Assembly (NCBI GenBank): GCA_036345935.2
Contig: JADWOT020000642.1
Coordinates: forward strand, 62,001 to 126,000
DNA from: Taenia hydatigena
Lineage: Eukaryota > Platyhelminthes > Cestoda > Cyclophyllidea > Taeniidae
Length of the DNA stretch: 64,000 nt
Reading direction: 5' to 3'
Under the pieces are notes generated by a model. That model saw only the letters and a list, made by a program, of their open reading frames with translations, was not told where the DNA came from and searched no databases. This document shows positions 12,611 to 23,660 of this stretch, piece by piece (position 1 is the first letter of the stretch; each line of letters begins with the position of its first letter). A program made the position numbers and the translations under genes.

Positions 12611-13653
12611 CACTAAAGCATCTGTACAGGCTTTTGTAACCATTGCATGTTCCATGAGGTTTGTTTTTTCCAGCTTAGCCATTTGCCATGAGAAGATAGG
12701 TACGGAACAAAGCAATGGGTTTGAAAGTCATTTTCTCTTTTTGGCGATGACAAGTGACTAATTTTGTGCTTAATGTTAAATGGTAATGCAATGCTACACA
12801 TTTTGACTGGACAGTTTAATGTGCTGTGCATTTACTTTTCAAAGGTAATGCGGATTGCAACAGACTGTCAGTTACTTTGTTACATAAAGCACACCTTCTT
12901 TGCAATGTTCGCCAGTTCGTTGTGGAGTTTTCTACCGTAATGAGTTGGTGATTTCTGTATCTAGCGGTCTTGATGGAAGGTGAAATGCTGAAGCATTGTT
13001 TCACTGGTGGTCGGCAATTCTGTTCTCATTCGTCGTCGTCATCTTGTCGAACGTTCTGTTAGAGGTGGAAGGACCGTGATAAATGATTGTCATTCCCGGT
13101 AAAGTTGGCTGCAATGCCCGCGTAGGCGGAGACATGAATAAATAAGTTGTTTTACTGCAGTGTATTTAGAGACTCAGATTTGCGACCAAATATCACATTC
13201 GACAAACGAGTTGCCGCGGATGCACCTCCAAATCTGCTGAGAGGACTATATCTGACCTACTGCGTTACGCGCTATGCGTGCCTATTGACACGCAGTCACG
13301 CTTCTATTGCTTTATGAGCACATATACGTAGGCGCACACACCACACCCACACGAAGTGCAATGCCTCCAAACCTCGTCGCCTTTGTAGCGCAAGGACAGA
13401 ACAATTTGGTTCAGGGAGTGCAACTGATCGCATAAAATTAAGTCTTGCAGAAATGGATTACTTGAAATGGCTCTTTGCTCCAAGGCTGATAGAACATTGT
13501 CTACACCTGTTATAACGTTTTCTTCTTTTAACCTAATCTTCCTTCACCATTATTTTCTATGGCAAATTCTGCAAAAATCATATAGAGGAGAGCAAAACAC
13601 CCCATTTTCAATTGGCTACCTTTGCCCCAACATCTCCTGTCCACTAGTTACAG

Positions 13654-13778
13654 GTACGCAAAAGCTGACATTAGAGGCAACTTACCAAGGCGACAACCCT
13701 GAGAACTTCGAAGTTTTAATAAATACCAGCAGATTTGTCTTCATTTCAACCTCTGTGATTCCACCTGTTTGCGTCTAG
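13654..13778 (+). pseudogene. Module B (FN3-like) 5' pseudo-exon
   Basis: After the acceptor ccactagttacag the frame reads TQKLTLEATYQGDNPENFEV with the same two-base start phase as other B copies. It matches KPTFEAAFHEEN and GFEVLMR in the spacer copy, but an internal stretch is missing and the 3' half (the ITVRG strand) is gone. The open frame then runs to a stop at 13778. Truncation makes it a pseudogene unless it is spliced unusually. Confidence 0.55.
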
Positions 13779-13898
13779 ATGTTGCGACTCATTTATTACT
13801 TCTATCTTTTCATTTATTTTACATCCATCATTTATGAAAAGTTAAAACGCCTTCCTTTCCAACAATTTTAACAAATATCATCGTCATTCATTGTGCAG

Positions 13899-14115
13899 AT
13901 CTTACTGTTCCCAGAGCATGCAACTTGGCGTAATTGACTTTCCGCCAGCCAAGCTCATTAACTGCAATACTAGCTATGCCATCAAATAAAGTGTAGGTTT
14001 TATGGCAAAAAAATATCAAACTGCCCTCAAGTAATCTCCATGTTTCTATCTAATTGAAGCCACGAGAGGCCATTTTCGCCGCTGTTCACACAAGCACTCA
14101 AGTAATGATTTCATC
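13899..14115 (+). pseudogene. Module A (FN3) pseudo-exon
   Basis: It starts after acceptor cattcattgtgcag with atcttactgttcc, the usual A start (LTVPRACNL). Then a frameshift leads to FPPAKLINCNTSYAIK and a stop. A last piece reads KPREAIFAAVHTSTQVMIS, matching KPQASFSAAVFVHYQPDVSM. The three pieces lie in order in different frames, so the exon is dead but clearly of A type. Confidence 0.6.
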
Positions 14116-15119
14116 TTGTGTTAATCAAGAATAAGTGTAGCGTCCATCTATCGCCGACTAAGGCTAATCACAAATGTCAAGATGAAAGGAAAACTAAGAA
14201 TTCAAAAGAATGTGGGACGTGGTAGAGCTTAATGTCAAAGCATGGAAATTATTAGGTGAACTCGTATGATAGAAAACGTGAATTTGCGTCCCCTCCCCCT
14301 TTTGGCATATGGATACAGATGCATTGGTCATTTGTCACACTAGCATTTATAGCTATTTCCATGTTGTAGAACGTTCGCCATCGGTGTAAAATTTGTCGGC
14401 GAAGCCACTACTTTTAATGACCTATCCCTCCCAAAAGTGTGCTAGTCGGATTGGTGCATCGGAATTTGTGCATTCTTCCTAATGTTAGTGGAAAATCTGT
14501 AATCGTAATAGGCATACTTGAAGCAACACCTTCAATTCAATAATTGGCTACGTTCACACCTCCGTTATACTTGTACGTAAGATGTATAAGTATGCTCACC
14601 TATGAAACAACCTGCTCTTCGCCTGCGAGTCGAACGGTGCATTCATGCAGATAGGGTCGTTTGGGACAGCGGGAGAGACTTTACCACAGCATTAAGGTAG
14701 TCTCCATCTCTGCGGCAGGTATCATGGAACATCCTAGAAGCCGGCCTCATGCTAAGTCAGTGTCTTCCTTTTGGCAAATGATTGTGTTAAGCGCAGGCGA
14801 AGTTGGATATTAGTTACTCTAATATCCAAGTCGTTGTAGAGGTCAAGCAGTAGACAGTGTATAGGCTTTAGTATGCTAGTGGGATGGATCAGAGTCAGAC
14901 TGAGCCCCATGATCAAGGAGTCTTCACTCCTTACTCGCAACCGCTCACCATCCACTGGTAAGCCTGTAGACTTATGCACGTCGCATCTGTTGTTTAACTC
15001 TGCCTTTGTACGCTGATCCACTAGAATATCTACTGTGAAGCTTCCACCCCTTGACTATCTAATTTAGAGCCATCGAAAGCAAGAGGAGGGATGGTCACTG
15101 ATTCACACAGAAAGCCTGG
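14116..15119. other. Left-arm stretch without a recognised gene
   Basis: Nothing here can be assigned. One strong hairpin (14803-14829) is listed separately. It is mirrored at 34961-35964. Confidence 0.4.
14803..14829. repeat. Perfect 11-bp hairpin
   Basis: Stem ttggatattag pairs with ctaatatccaa around ttact. Role unknown. Confidence 0.75.
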
Positions 15120-15770
15120 CTTGCATAAGGATAACTGCCATGCGGGTGAGTACGACTGCAGCAATTGCAGAAGTCAAGGCAACTTCGCTAGACGTAAGAA
15201 ATAATTGAGGATTACGGAATGAAGGGGGTCGGAAGAGAACCCGCAGCATTAGTGGTTACAAATGTCTGCGCAGATGCTTTGGTTGGGTGTGTGGACAAGT
15301 CGACAGAAATTCTTCAGTTGTGGTGACTGGAGAAGTCGAAGCAGATGCTGTATTCATAGTAGATACAGAAATCGAAGCACACCTCTTGTTCACGAAGGTT
15401 ACGATCGGGGAGACAGTTTCCTCACACGTGGCGATAACAGGCGGAGGCAGAGTAGGTCGAGGTGGATTCGCTGGTGGTGACTGTGGACGCCGAAGCAGAC
15501 CCCCTAATATTTGAGACTCCTGTCGCAGAATAGGGTTTTCGCAGTAGTGGTAATTTCGGGACTGAAATCAGATCCGCTGACCATCATGGTTGGCGAGTAA
15601 GAGTCCGACAAACCTGTCGTGATGAGTAAAGGAGTCAAGATAAGTTTGCCAGTAAAGGCAATTGCAAAGACCAGTATAGGACTCCCACTCTCTGTGATCG
15701 ACGAATCGAGGCAAATGGCAGGGATGAAATGGTTTGGATTTCTGGAGCAGATGCCTTATTCATTGTGATT
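15120..15770 (-). repeat. Module M minisatellite, mucin-like on - strand
   Basis: The - strand reads units such as TPLLITTGLSDS, SPEITTTAKTLF and ASTSPVTTTEEF with about 12-residue periodicity, in several frames with stops between. The opposite strand reads SSVVVTGEVEADAVF. Its orientation is opposite to the next M array at 16385-16920, so two units face each other here. No FN3 exon was found directly upstream on its strand. Confidence 0.55.
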
Positions 15771-15834
15771 TGATGAAAGGAAAGTATCATCTTGCCTGCT
15801 GCAATTGCTTGATATGAGTTAGTTACAGGGTTTT

Positions 15835-16000
15835 AAGAGCATTGAAGGCGGTATTCGTGGTATGAAGAGTTCAGGAAAATTGGCACTCTTGATTCCCCAA
15901 AACCCGTGACAATCTGCGATCAACGTCAATGCTGAAGGGAGGGAATACGAATTGCGAAAAATAAAACCGCCATCGAAATACGCAGCCACATTGAGTGAAA
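15835..16000 (+). pseudogene. Module B (FN3-like) fragment
   Basis: It reads ALLIPQNP, a stop, then SAINVNAEGREYEL and KPPSKYAATLSE. These align with PVPQNPWYSEISLTDGEREC and IPSLSYAITVRG. The TGG codon for the conserved Trp has become TGA. It is the first member of a B-A-M run on the + strand (15835, 16163, 16385), which repeats the order seen in the spacer. Confidence 0.6.
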
Positions 16001-16140
16001 TCATGTGCCATCAAAGATGATTAAAATTTCATTGTACTCCGTGCCTAACTTTTCCACATTTATTGCTCTTTACTTGAGCGTACACGGAGGTCCATACACT
16101 GACAAAACTATTCACGAATGCACTCACCCTCCTTTCTGCC

Positions 16141-16280
16141 AATCTTAGTCTATCCCGCAATATGGAACTTGAAGTAATCAATCCTTGCATGAGAATATGA
16201 CATGGATCCACCAGCTAAATCCTGCGTCTGCACTACTGGCTATACAATCGAATGGAGTCTAGGCTAGAATTCCACTAAAA
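16141..16280 (+). pseudogene. Module A (FN3) fragment
   Basis: It reads LSLSRNMELEVINPC, then stops, then a shifted DPPAKSCVCTTGYTIEWSL before a stop. The GYTIEWSL core is the hallmark of module A. The usual acceptor tttctgcag|atctta has become tttctgccaatctta here, so the splice site is lost as well. Confidence 0.65.
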
Positions 16281-16384
16281 TTTCCATTATTAATTTCCGT
16301 CCTCCAATGCACTGAAATCGACTACAAGCACTCAATCACGTGTGGCAAATACGACAGTCAAAAATGCCCCATAATTCAATTTAA

Positions 16385-16920
16385 CAATTTGGTGGCATCT
16401 ATATCACAAAGAAAACCCCTTGATTCGTGTGAAAGCTCAGGGATGGCTGTCCTACATAGGCCATTACTCTCAAATCCAGCGACAACCGAACTCATGGTGC
16501 TTGCATCTTTGATTGTGAAAAATGAAGGGTCAGCTGCGACTCCTGCGATTACCAGAACAAGGCGATTTGCTCCGTCTCTAGCGACCAAGACGACTGATGA
16601 CACTGTCTCAAACCCTGTAATAATCAAGACTAGGGTACCAGCCAAACCTTCTTAGTTGCCAAGGTTTGAGTATCCACACAGACTTTTCCGGCCGCCACAG
16701 CGCAGCTATATGCTTCTACTCCAACAAACATCACATTTAAGGGATCTGCACCCAACCTTGGCTTAGCAGTTGCAACTGGAGGGTCCCATCGGTCTCCGTA
16801 GTCTCTAAGACTGGTGGATCTCGCTCAACCCTTGCTATCAACATGTCTGGCGGACCTGCCTCAATTTGTGTGATTACTACTGTCGCACTCATCTCCGTGG
16901 CGATTGCTTTCATGTGAGCT
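16385..16920 (+). repeat. Module M minisatellite, mucin-like on + strand
   Basis: The + strand reads GSAATPAITRTRRFAPSLAT and TVSNPVIIKTRVPAK, Ser/Thr/Pro-rich 12-residue units. More decayed units follow up to about 16920 (SAPNLGLAVATGGSH). It lies downstream of B and A fragments on the same strand, as in the spacer. The unit is recognisable but stops occur between blocks. Confidence 0.6.
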
Positions 16921-17419
16921 TTTGACACATAACTATCTGCAACCCGTGCCTATCCTAATAAGTGGTGTTTTTACTTCTTTTATTATAATTCCACTGCTTC
17001 ATTGCAACAAGCAGTGATGGTATTGTTACTATGTCAAATTACTTATCCCCCAAGCATCTACCCACAGCGACACTCATACATGCACGCTTTATATTAGACC
17101 AAAATTTCCTGCATTTGCATACCCAGTGTGCAATAATAAGAGGGCAATCATTATAGCAAGTAGTTTACTTTAATAGTGGTTGAGTTGTTTGAGAAAAAAA
17201 TAGACTTGCATGTTATAACTTAAGTGGCAAATAAACACAACTGGGAGGTCCTGTGCGAGCTAGCCAGCCGGGCCAATCTGAGTTCCAACCAGATAAGCAG
17301 GTGATAGGGTTGTTCGGACAGATGGTCTTATCAAGTAATGCTTGTGAGTAAAAGCGCGTGAATCTAGTGGCTGTCGAGTGGGAACTGGGTCGGTCAAATT
17401 TGGTTGACTCTGGCAACCG

Positions 17420-17532
17420 TGTCTTCCTGTGACTTGTAGGCCTTAGGATTAAAGTGAGCAGCAGCTCACTCAAAATTCAGCTAATGGAGAGCTAATGCAG
17501 CAATTAGTGAGTCAGGAAGGCTGACTGAATTA
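17420..17532 (-). repeat. Module G, second copy
   Basis: This is the reverse complement of 32548-32660 and is related to the block at 9735-9870. It lies just 3' of the FN3 fragments on the same strand. Confidence 0.5.
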
Positions 17533-17679
17533 TAGACAGTTATCGTAACGTTCTTCGAGGTAGTCAAAATAGGAGGAGTATTTGCAAGTTGAACAGTAAC
17601 GTTGTTAGCTTATTGCTGTCGACTTTGTGCTATTATGTCTGAATGGTCACCCTCAATCACCGGGATTGGTTCCACCTGT

Positions 17680-17906
17680 CGTGCTTACCAACAGCAACAA
17701 AACCTATCTGTGCTGGCCCCGCTTTTTCGAAAGCACTAGCGTTGGGTTCGATAAAACTGATTATTTCCTGCTATTTATAGTCAAGACTCAATTCGACGAT
17801 ATGGCCTGCAATGCAACCAATGAGTTTGGGTGGCGGTTGCCATAGCATGTGTACCATGTGCTGGTCGATTACCGCAAGTTTCATATTCTGCGGAGCATTA
17901 AGATCT
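17680..17906 (-). pseudogene. Module A (FN3) pseudo-exon
   Basis: After acceptor ctgtgttgtttag the frame reads LNAPQNMKLAVIDQHMVHML, then WQPPPKLIGCIAGHIVELSL, and stops at the codon after DYK. This is the FN3 start (APQN-KL), the Trp-PP of strand B and the GxTIEWSL strand with changes. It is a good FN3 match to about residue 45, then a stop and a decayed tail. Confidence 0.7.
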
Positions 17907-18074
17907 AAACAACACAGAATGAGCAAATTGACTATGATCATTCAATGGCAAATCGATCACCATTCATTTCATTTGACCGTGAGTTTCCCCAAGTATGCCC
18001 CTAAGAATGGTGATGCATGTGGTAAAGTACAGTGTAAAATTAGATGAAAGAAAAGCAACTACTGGTTGCGTACA

Positions 18075-18375
18075 AGTAGATCAGAAACAGTCGAAATGCA
18101 AGCAGCCGACGCGCTGAAGCTACCATACACCGCGCATCCACGCGCTATAACCGCGTATTTCGTTGATAGGTCTGGTCCCACCATTTCATGTTCTCACTCT
18201 TCAGCACCGACGCTGACTACAGATTTCCACGGATTTTGTGAGTCGAGACAGCCGATTCTTCTCAAGACCTGGATGCCACCGGAATCTCCTTCATCGTCCA
18301 CAGTATCCCGCACTGGTAAGTCAAGTGTCTCAAAAGCCCTGTTGTAGATTGCCTCAAGTGTCGCTTCTAACATGG
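18075..18375 (-). pseudogene. Module B (FN3-like) pseudo-exon, one stop
   Basis: After acceptor gtctactctcgcag it reads MLEATLEAIYNRAFETLDLP, VRDTVDDEGDSGGIQVLRRI and QNPWKSVVSVGAEE, then one TGA, then STKYAVIARGCAVYGS in the same frame. It covers the whole module with a single stop, so it is the best preserved B copy in the arms. The QNPW and YAVIARG strands match the spacer copy. Confidence 0.7.
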
Positions 18376-18484
18376 CTGCGAGAGTAGACAGGAGGAGGTT
18401 GGATGAATTATGTTGATAAAACTCAAAGCAATTTTTTAGCACATGAATAAACTCGGCTTAGGTTATCGTGTCTGCAAAAGGCTC

Positions 18485-18675
18485 ACGCACCTTCGTCCAT
18501 GGCAGGAATGAGAAATAGCGGATCAGGCGCACTTGTCTATTCTGTATGATCCTGTTCATCTGCTGAAACCATGCCTGCTATCACAGCACATTTATACCTT
18601 GCGTTCAAACCTAAATCACCGATCGTAATGGACTTCTTCGTGTCATCGTTAACTAGGACACTAACTGCAGCTGTA
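18485..18675 (-). pseudogene. Module F: FN3 C-terminal half
   Basis: The - strand reads AAVSVLVNDDTKKSITIGDL, LGLNARYKCAVIAGMVSADE and then QDHTE, a stop, and TSAPDPLFLIP. The pattern (turn, hydrophobic strand, L-x-x-x-Y-x-C-x-V-x-A-G, then a Pro-rich edge) fits the E-F-G strands of an FN3 domain. The N-terminal half was not found. One in-frame TAG breaks it. Confidence 0.5.
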
Positions 18676-19047
18676 TTAAGCACAAATTTGAAACACTTCA
18701 AGCGGTAAGGCTAGAGGATTCCTTTTAAAGGACTTTGTTCGGTTCACGTTCAGTTTCTATTCCTTATACGCATCATCCCAATGGTGTCGATGCTTGAAAA
18801 GGAGCTGTGAATAATGATTTATCATCACTAAGATTCCAAGTCGGCTGGCGCTATCGGAGTATAATAGGGTGAGATACGGCCTTGATTACCACAGCTATAA
18901 TGTTGCAGTTAACTCTCCTGTTTATACTTCCCTTCCTCCCCTCCCCATCAGATATGTAAATTAGATGCAATCGCATAGTGTGAATCGCAAATGAAGCAAT
19001 AAGCAGCTGAATGAGGTAGACATAGGCATGACTTGGCTTCTGCTTAC

Positions 19048-19231
19048 CTGTGAGTCCGGCTTTCGTGGCCCTCCCGTGACCCATTAAGTGCACTTCACCT
19101 TCAGCCGCCTCCATATTCACTTTGCACAGATTGCAGATATCCAATTCGCCAGCGGTCACTGCCTCAGATAATGCGTTTACAGACTGAAATCTGCTTTGTT
19201 CACAGTAGGGCTCACTAGTGTTCGGACACAC
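19048..19231 (-). CDS. Module E: candidate exon with Cys/His motif
   Basis: The frame reads VCPNTSEPYCEQSRFQSVNA and then LSEAVTAGELDICNLCKVNM, with HLMGHGRATKAGLTG before a strong donor (ACAG|GTAAGC). The C-x2-C-x11-H spacing with a following G and basic tail recalls U1/matrin-type zinc fingers, but the second His is displaced, so this is only a possibility. The upstream acceptor is a weak ttaag. A decayed relative (FQQSVKGLSEQAF) lies on the + strand at 9513-9618. It is intact over about 60 codons, so it may be a real exon. Confidence 0.4.
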
Positions 19232-19974
19232 CTTAAGTAAAGTGTAGGCAGTCGGTACCTACACAGCTCAAATGGATGTAGCTTGGAATAGGCATAGCGT
19301 TCGTTCTTGCCTCTTCCATGAAATGGGTAGTAAACAGGAAACGGAATTCGATAAGTGCTTTTTTGGGCAGAGTTGATTGTGATGGAGAGAAGTTTGGTGG
19401 CAAGTGAGGTGCAACGGTGTGGTGCCAGTTGACTGAAGACAGTAGTAACGGTAGGTAGGTTAATAAGAAGCCATGGCATGCATGCGTGGACCTACGAAAT
19501 GGCGATGAGTCGTGTGTTGTGCATTTTAGGATGCACCGTCCGTCATCGACAAGTCTGCTTTCGAACGTCTCGCTTTGGAGACGGAACAGTCCCCCAATTC
19601 TCTCCCCTCCTGAAAGACTTGCCAATTAATGGAATACATTAGAAGCATGATCAGCAAAATAAAGTCCTAATCATTCCGAAGTGTGTGTAAATGCAAAATA
19701 ATTTTACCGAGGCTGCAAATGAGTCCACTCAGTTTTGCCATATCGATTTAACTGTGATACAAAGCTAAGTGATGTGATTGAAGGGAGAGAAAGTAACTTA
19801 GCCACCACTAGCCGTTGTCACCTATTAATATGTTAACGATGTTCACTATCCTTGATAGATTACCCATCCTTAATAAAGTCCCATTTGCTGGAAGTTTTTA
19901 CACTTATGCTGTACGGAGTGGAGGGTCTGAGGGGAAGATCTTACCCATTGTTAGTGCGAAAATCACCATTTAAG

Positions 19975-20034
19975 ATGCCGGTTGCCAACTGAATGAGGCA
20001 GAACTGAGGCGACATCTCTAACCCAGAAACGTGT
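19975..20034 (+). pseudogene. Module C fragment at the palindrome edge
   Basis: The + strand reads GCQLNEAELRRHL, then a stop, then PRN. An in-frame stop also lies upstream. It aligns with the copies near 8800 and 55300. The palindrome arm ends at 20034, inside this module, but the module's homology carries on into the spacer. Confidence 0.45.
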
Positions 20035-21260
20035 TGCGTTTGCGCCGCACCTATTGCGTACTAGCATAAATGCTGTAAAATAGTGTAACATCATGAATCG
20101 ATTTGTTTTTGACCTACAAAGCAAATGGTGCCTTCATGCACGCCATGACACCACATGCCATTGGCAAGTATGATCGATTGTGCTAAATATGCAGATGGCG
20201 TCACATGAAGTCGCAGACGACCGATCTGCGTAGATGTGGAGGCTGTCATTTGTGTAACGATTCGCACGATAAAATAGTGCCTCCTGAATGGCGGATGCTA
20301 TCGATGGGTGCATTTAAAGTCGACTAATATTTCAGCAACCAACATACCTTGCATGCACCACTTCAGGTCCCCGTCTTATAATGGTGTTAAGCAACAGCTA
20401 GACCAGACTATAGAATCGCCGCCAAAATATACACGCCAAATTTGAAAGCGTGTAAGATATAGAGGTGGTGCGGAGAGCACAACGAAGGTTTCTATCTGAC
20501 TGGCACATTATTTAGTTATCATCCTTTCGCGTGGCTGGTAGGATTGGAGACGATAGGAATCTGCACCACTGGGTTCCAAAACTACCAATGGTCTTGTGGG
20601 TTGTTCTTTTGACAATGAACATTTATTGTGCCCTTTTTTCATCACTGGCATTTTGCGCAATATTAAAAGAATTTAACCATCGTAGCACGGAAAAGGCAAA
20701 AGTGTATTGCTTTGCACCTCTTCATCGAAGCACAAATACAGGAAACAACTAATATAGACATGGCTCGCTGCATTGCCTTTTCTTTCTTTTTTGTTGACAG
20801 GAAATATTAATGTTCTTTGGAACATTCACCCCTATTACGTCCCGTTGTGTTTATTGCAGCGCAGACATGATAGCTAGCGAAAATTTGTGCACCGTATTCA
20901 CTGATGACTCATTGATTAGCAGCCTAAACACTACAGGTGAACTCGCGAAGGCGTGCAGGAAGTCCCTTCATTCATATAGTTTCCACTTTCTGTAGTGTTC
21001 AGCGTACCTAAATGAATTTAACCTTGATCTTAAAAGCAACTTTAAGTGACTGAGGCTATCGTGAAAACTGGAGCCGAAAGGAAAGCAAAAGAAGCAAATC
21101 GATAGCCACAAAATGACGCAACTACTGTTTAGGCGGGATAGTTAATGCAATTGGCAGTAGCAGCTGCGGAGTGCTAAAATGGTGCTGATCCAATCAATTT
21201 ACTCACAACCATCACGAATTTGCTTAAAGCTATCTACAAAAGGGAGAATAATGCATCACA

Positions 21261-23660
21261 GAGGCGGCAAATTCAGAATATGACTTGAGAAACTACTCGG
21301 AATAGGAAGATGTGTTAACGAACATAGCCGCTTTAATTGCCATTCGTTATCACCCTAACAAGGAAGCAAGATGATGTAGCCCAAGCTTTCCGTGTGGAAG
21401 GGTGGTGTGGGTTACATTGTCGCCCCAACCAGATAGACACTAGGCAGAGAATCACACTGATCGACGTGTACGAGTGAATAAGCGGATATGACGCACGTGT
21501 GGGCAAACATGAATAATCAGTGGATCTTAAGACTGACGCCGCAATGAATCTGAGTCCAATTCTGTGGCTCTTTCTCCACCTGAATGCATTCGAGCGACTC
21601 AGTCGACTGAATCGGCAAACGAGGTGGGAGCTGGTGGATACTGACATAATTGATTGTGAGTGGTTACGAGAATGTTCCACAATCGTGGTCTCTTTTAGAG
21701 AGTTGAACGGTCAATGAATTCGAAAGGGAATGTTTAAATCTACATTTGGCATTTCACAATGATTCGATATGGCTGGCCACTTAATGGTAAGGCGAAGATG
21801 AGTTATAATCGACCGACAGTTGTCTACTTGGTCAATGCCTGCGATGCTTAAATGGCACTTTCTAGGAACGCAACTTTTCAGCTGTGACATTTTGAGTGGG
21901 TAGGATAGTTGGTGATATATACTGACACAGACCATGTAGCTGAGCTGCAGGGGACAGAGGATGTGTTTGACGCGTGAACGAACTCATTTTGCATCGTGGT
22001 TGGTGTCAACTCCAGTTGCATTTTGCAACTATTTAAGAAGTCGCACATATGTAAAGTTGGTGCTTTTTGTCATATGAAACTTGTAGTCTAAATAGAAGCA
22101 GCAATGACTGGAGAGGAGATGTTAGCTTGTCAGGAAGCGATCCTCAAAGCCATGAATGCTGTCGACTCCATCCAATCTGATTTCGTCCAATCTCATCCGA
22201 TCTCATCGGTTCCAAATATTGCAGAATCCACGTCGTCTTATAATTCAGTTTAAAGGATGTGCAAATAAGCATAGGTAGACATTTGAACGCTGCTGCATTT
22301 CTCCGCACTCATTTTTGTATTTTTACCCTCACTTTTCGTAAAAGATGGGAGTGGAGAAACATGCGCATTAGCTAATAAACAGCTCCGAGCACAACACATT
22401 GCGCATTTAATGCGAGGCGAGTGGACGCAGATGGGTCAAATTTCCTATGAAAATGAGCGACACTCACCAGTCAGATAAGCGTGAATCTGTGGCGGCGTCA
22501 AATCCCAGGTTGTCTTTGTTCATCATGGTTCCATCCCCGACAAATTGTCGGATTTTGGAAGATGTAGTCGATTCGCCACTTCCTCGAATTAATTTCTCCC
22601 CAAATATCATATTGAGCACCAAACCATGAATGAGAGCTAACCAAAAGACACCCGGTTCGAATTGACATATTGCTCTCCTTCTCTCTCATGCACACTCTTC
22701 ACTTACTCCATCTTTACAACAGGTCCTCTAAAGTGATTGTTCAAACAGCGGTAACTATTTGAGGTCCACAATCGTCCATTTACATGACTTCATCAACTCC
22801 CCCAGCCGAGCAACTGTAATTCTTGCTATTGTGTGATCTAAAAAGGTAAAATCATGCTCCCTAAATGGTAAGGGACGATGAGGAGCAAACTTGCTGGCAT
22901 GTCAACAGGAAGCCGGTCAACGTCCCGTATGACTCTCTTAGGGGTTCTCTTCTCTTGGCTACCTCGGGGAACTCTCTAGCAAACGTATTCCGCATAACAA
23001 CCTCCTCCTCATTGGCTATTTATTATGTTATAAAATATTCTACCTACAATTGAAGTGAGCTACTGGCTATTCTAGGCCTGCGACCAACTAGATACCGGTA
23101 GGTACGTATGACTGAGTCGAGGGAGTGAGTCAGGGCTACTTTCCATTGGCCGGTTGCAAGCACATCGCATGTGTGTATGTCGACTCACGTGCTGGATGCT
23201 AAGATCATCTGTCCAGATGATCTATTCATCTGCTAATCCGATCGGCGAATTAGATAGGTCCTGTCTACTCGCCCGCGTAGGCTCTTTAAGTTGCAACAAT
23301 CGACGACTTAAGTTGCAGCATGTAAATCTACAGTTTTTACTAAGTGACTCGACTACTACTAAAGCTGTTTTGCTACCTTGAATGTCTCTTTACTACGCAT
23401 TGTACGTGCAGCTTTTAGAATGTTGAGTCCACGATGAAAGCATGTTTATGTCGCTGTTTGTGACCTGTTGAATTAAGGGTACTTTGACATAGTTAAGTGA
23501 AGCCATTCAGACTTATTATACTTGAGTCGCAGATTTATGATTAAGTGGTGAATACTATGTGCTTGGGGTGTTAATGTTAATGACAAATTATTACTTATAC
23601 CAAGGTCTAAACCGCAAATAGTTATGAGGCGAAAGTTTACACAAGGACGATGGCCATGCT
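21261..23660. other. Spacer stretch without a recognised gene
   Basis: Open frames are short (115 codons at most) on both strands and lack splice support. Near 22160-22210 there is a local tandem of ccaatctcatccgatctcat type. Nothing else can be supported. Confidence 0.4.

Larger units (their letters stand above)
1..20034 (+). repeat. Left arm of giant inverted repeat
   Basis: This arm is the reverse complement of 30046-50078. Every open frame compared has an identical partner in the other arm. Mirror coordinates sum to 50079 from position 1 to 12576 and to 50080 from 12578 to 20034, so there is one one-base length difference in 20 kb. The identity stops abruptly after the sequence cccagaaacgtgt ending at 20034. 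The arm already matches at position 1, so it may continue upstream of the window. No transposase, terminal motif or target-site duplication was found. I see a recent inverted duplication or an assembly fold-back. I did not align every non-coding base, so rare substitutions cannot be excluded. Confidence 0.97.
17420..21260 (+). repeat. Old paralogous unit 2, spanning the left palindrome junction
   Basis: This is a diverged direct copy of 40200-43190. Collinear similarity continues from the left arm across 20034 into the spacer. For example, gcataaatgctgtaaaatag at 20064 matches gtgaatgctgtaaaatcat near 41337, and the atgcacgccatgacacc region near 20135 matches atgcacaccgtgacac near 41407. Unbroken old homology across this point means the left junction is the original arrangement. 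The arm part is mirrored in reverse at 30046-32660. Confidence 0.7.
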
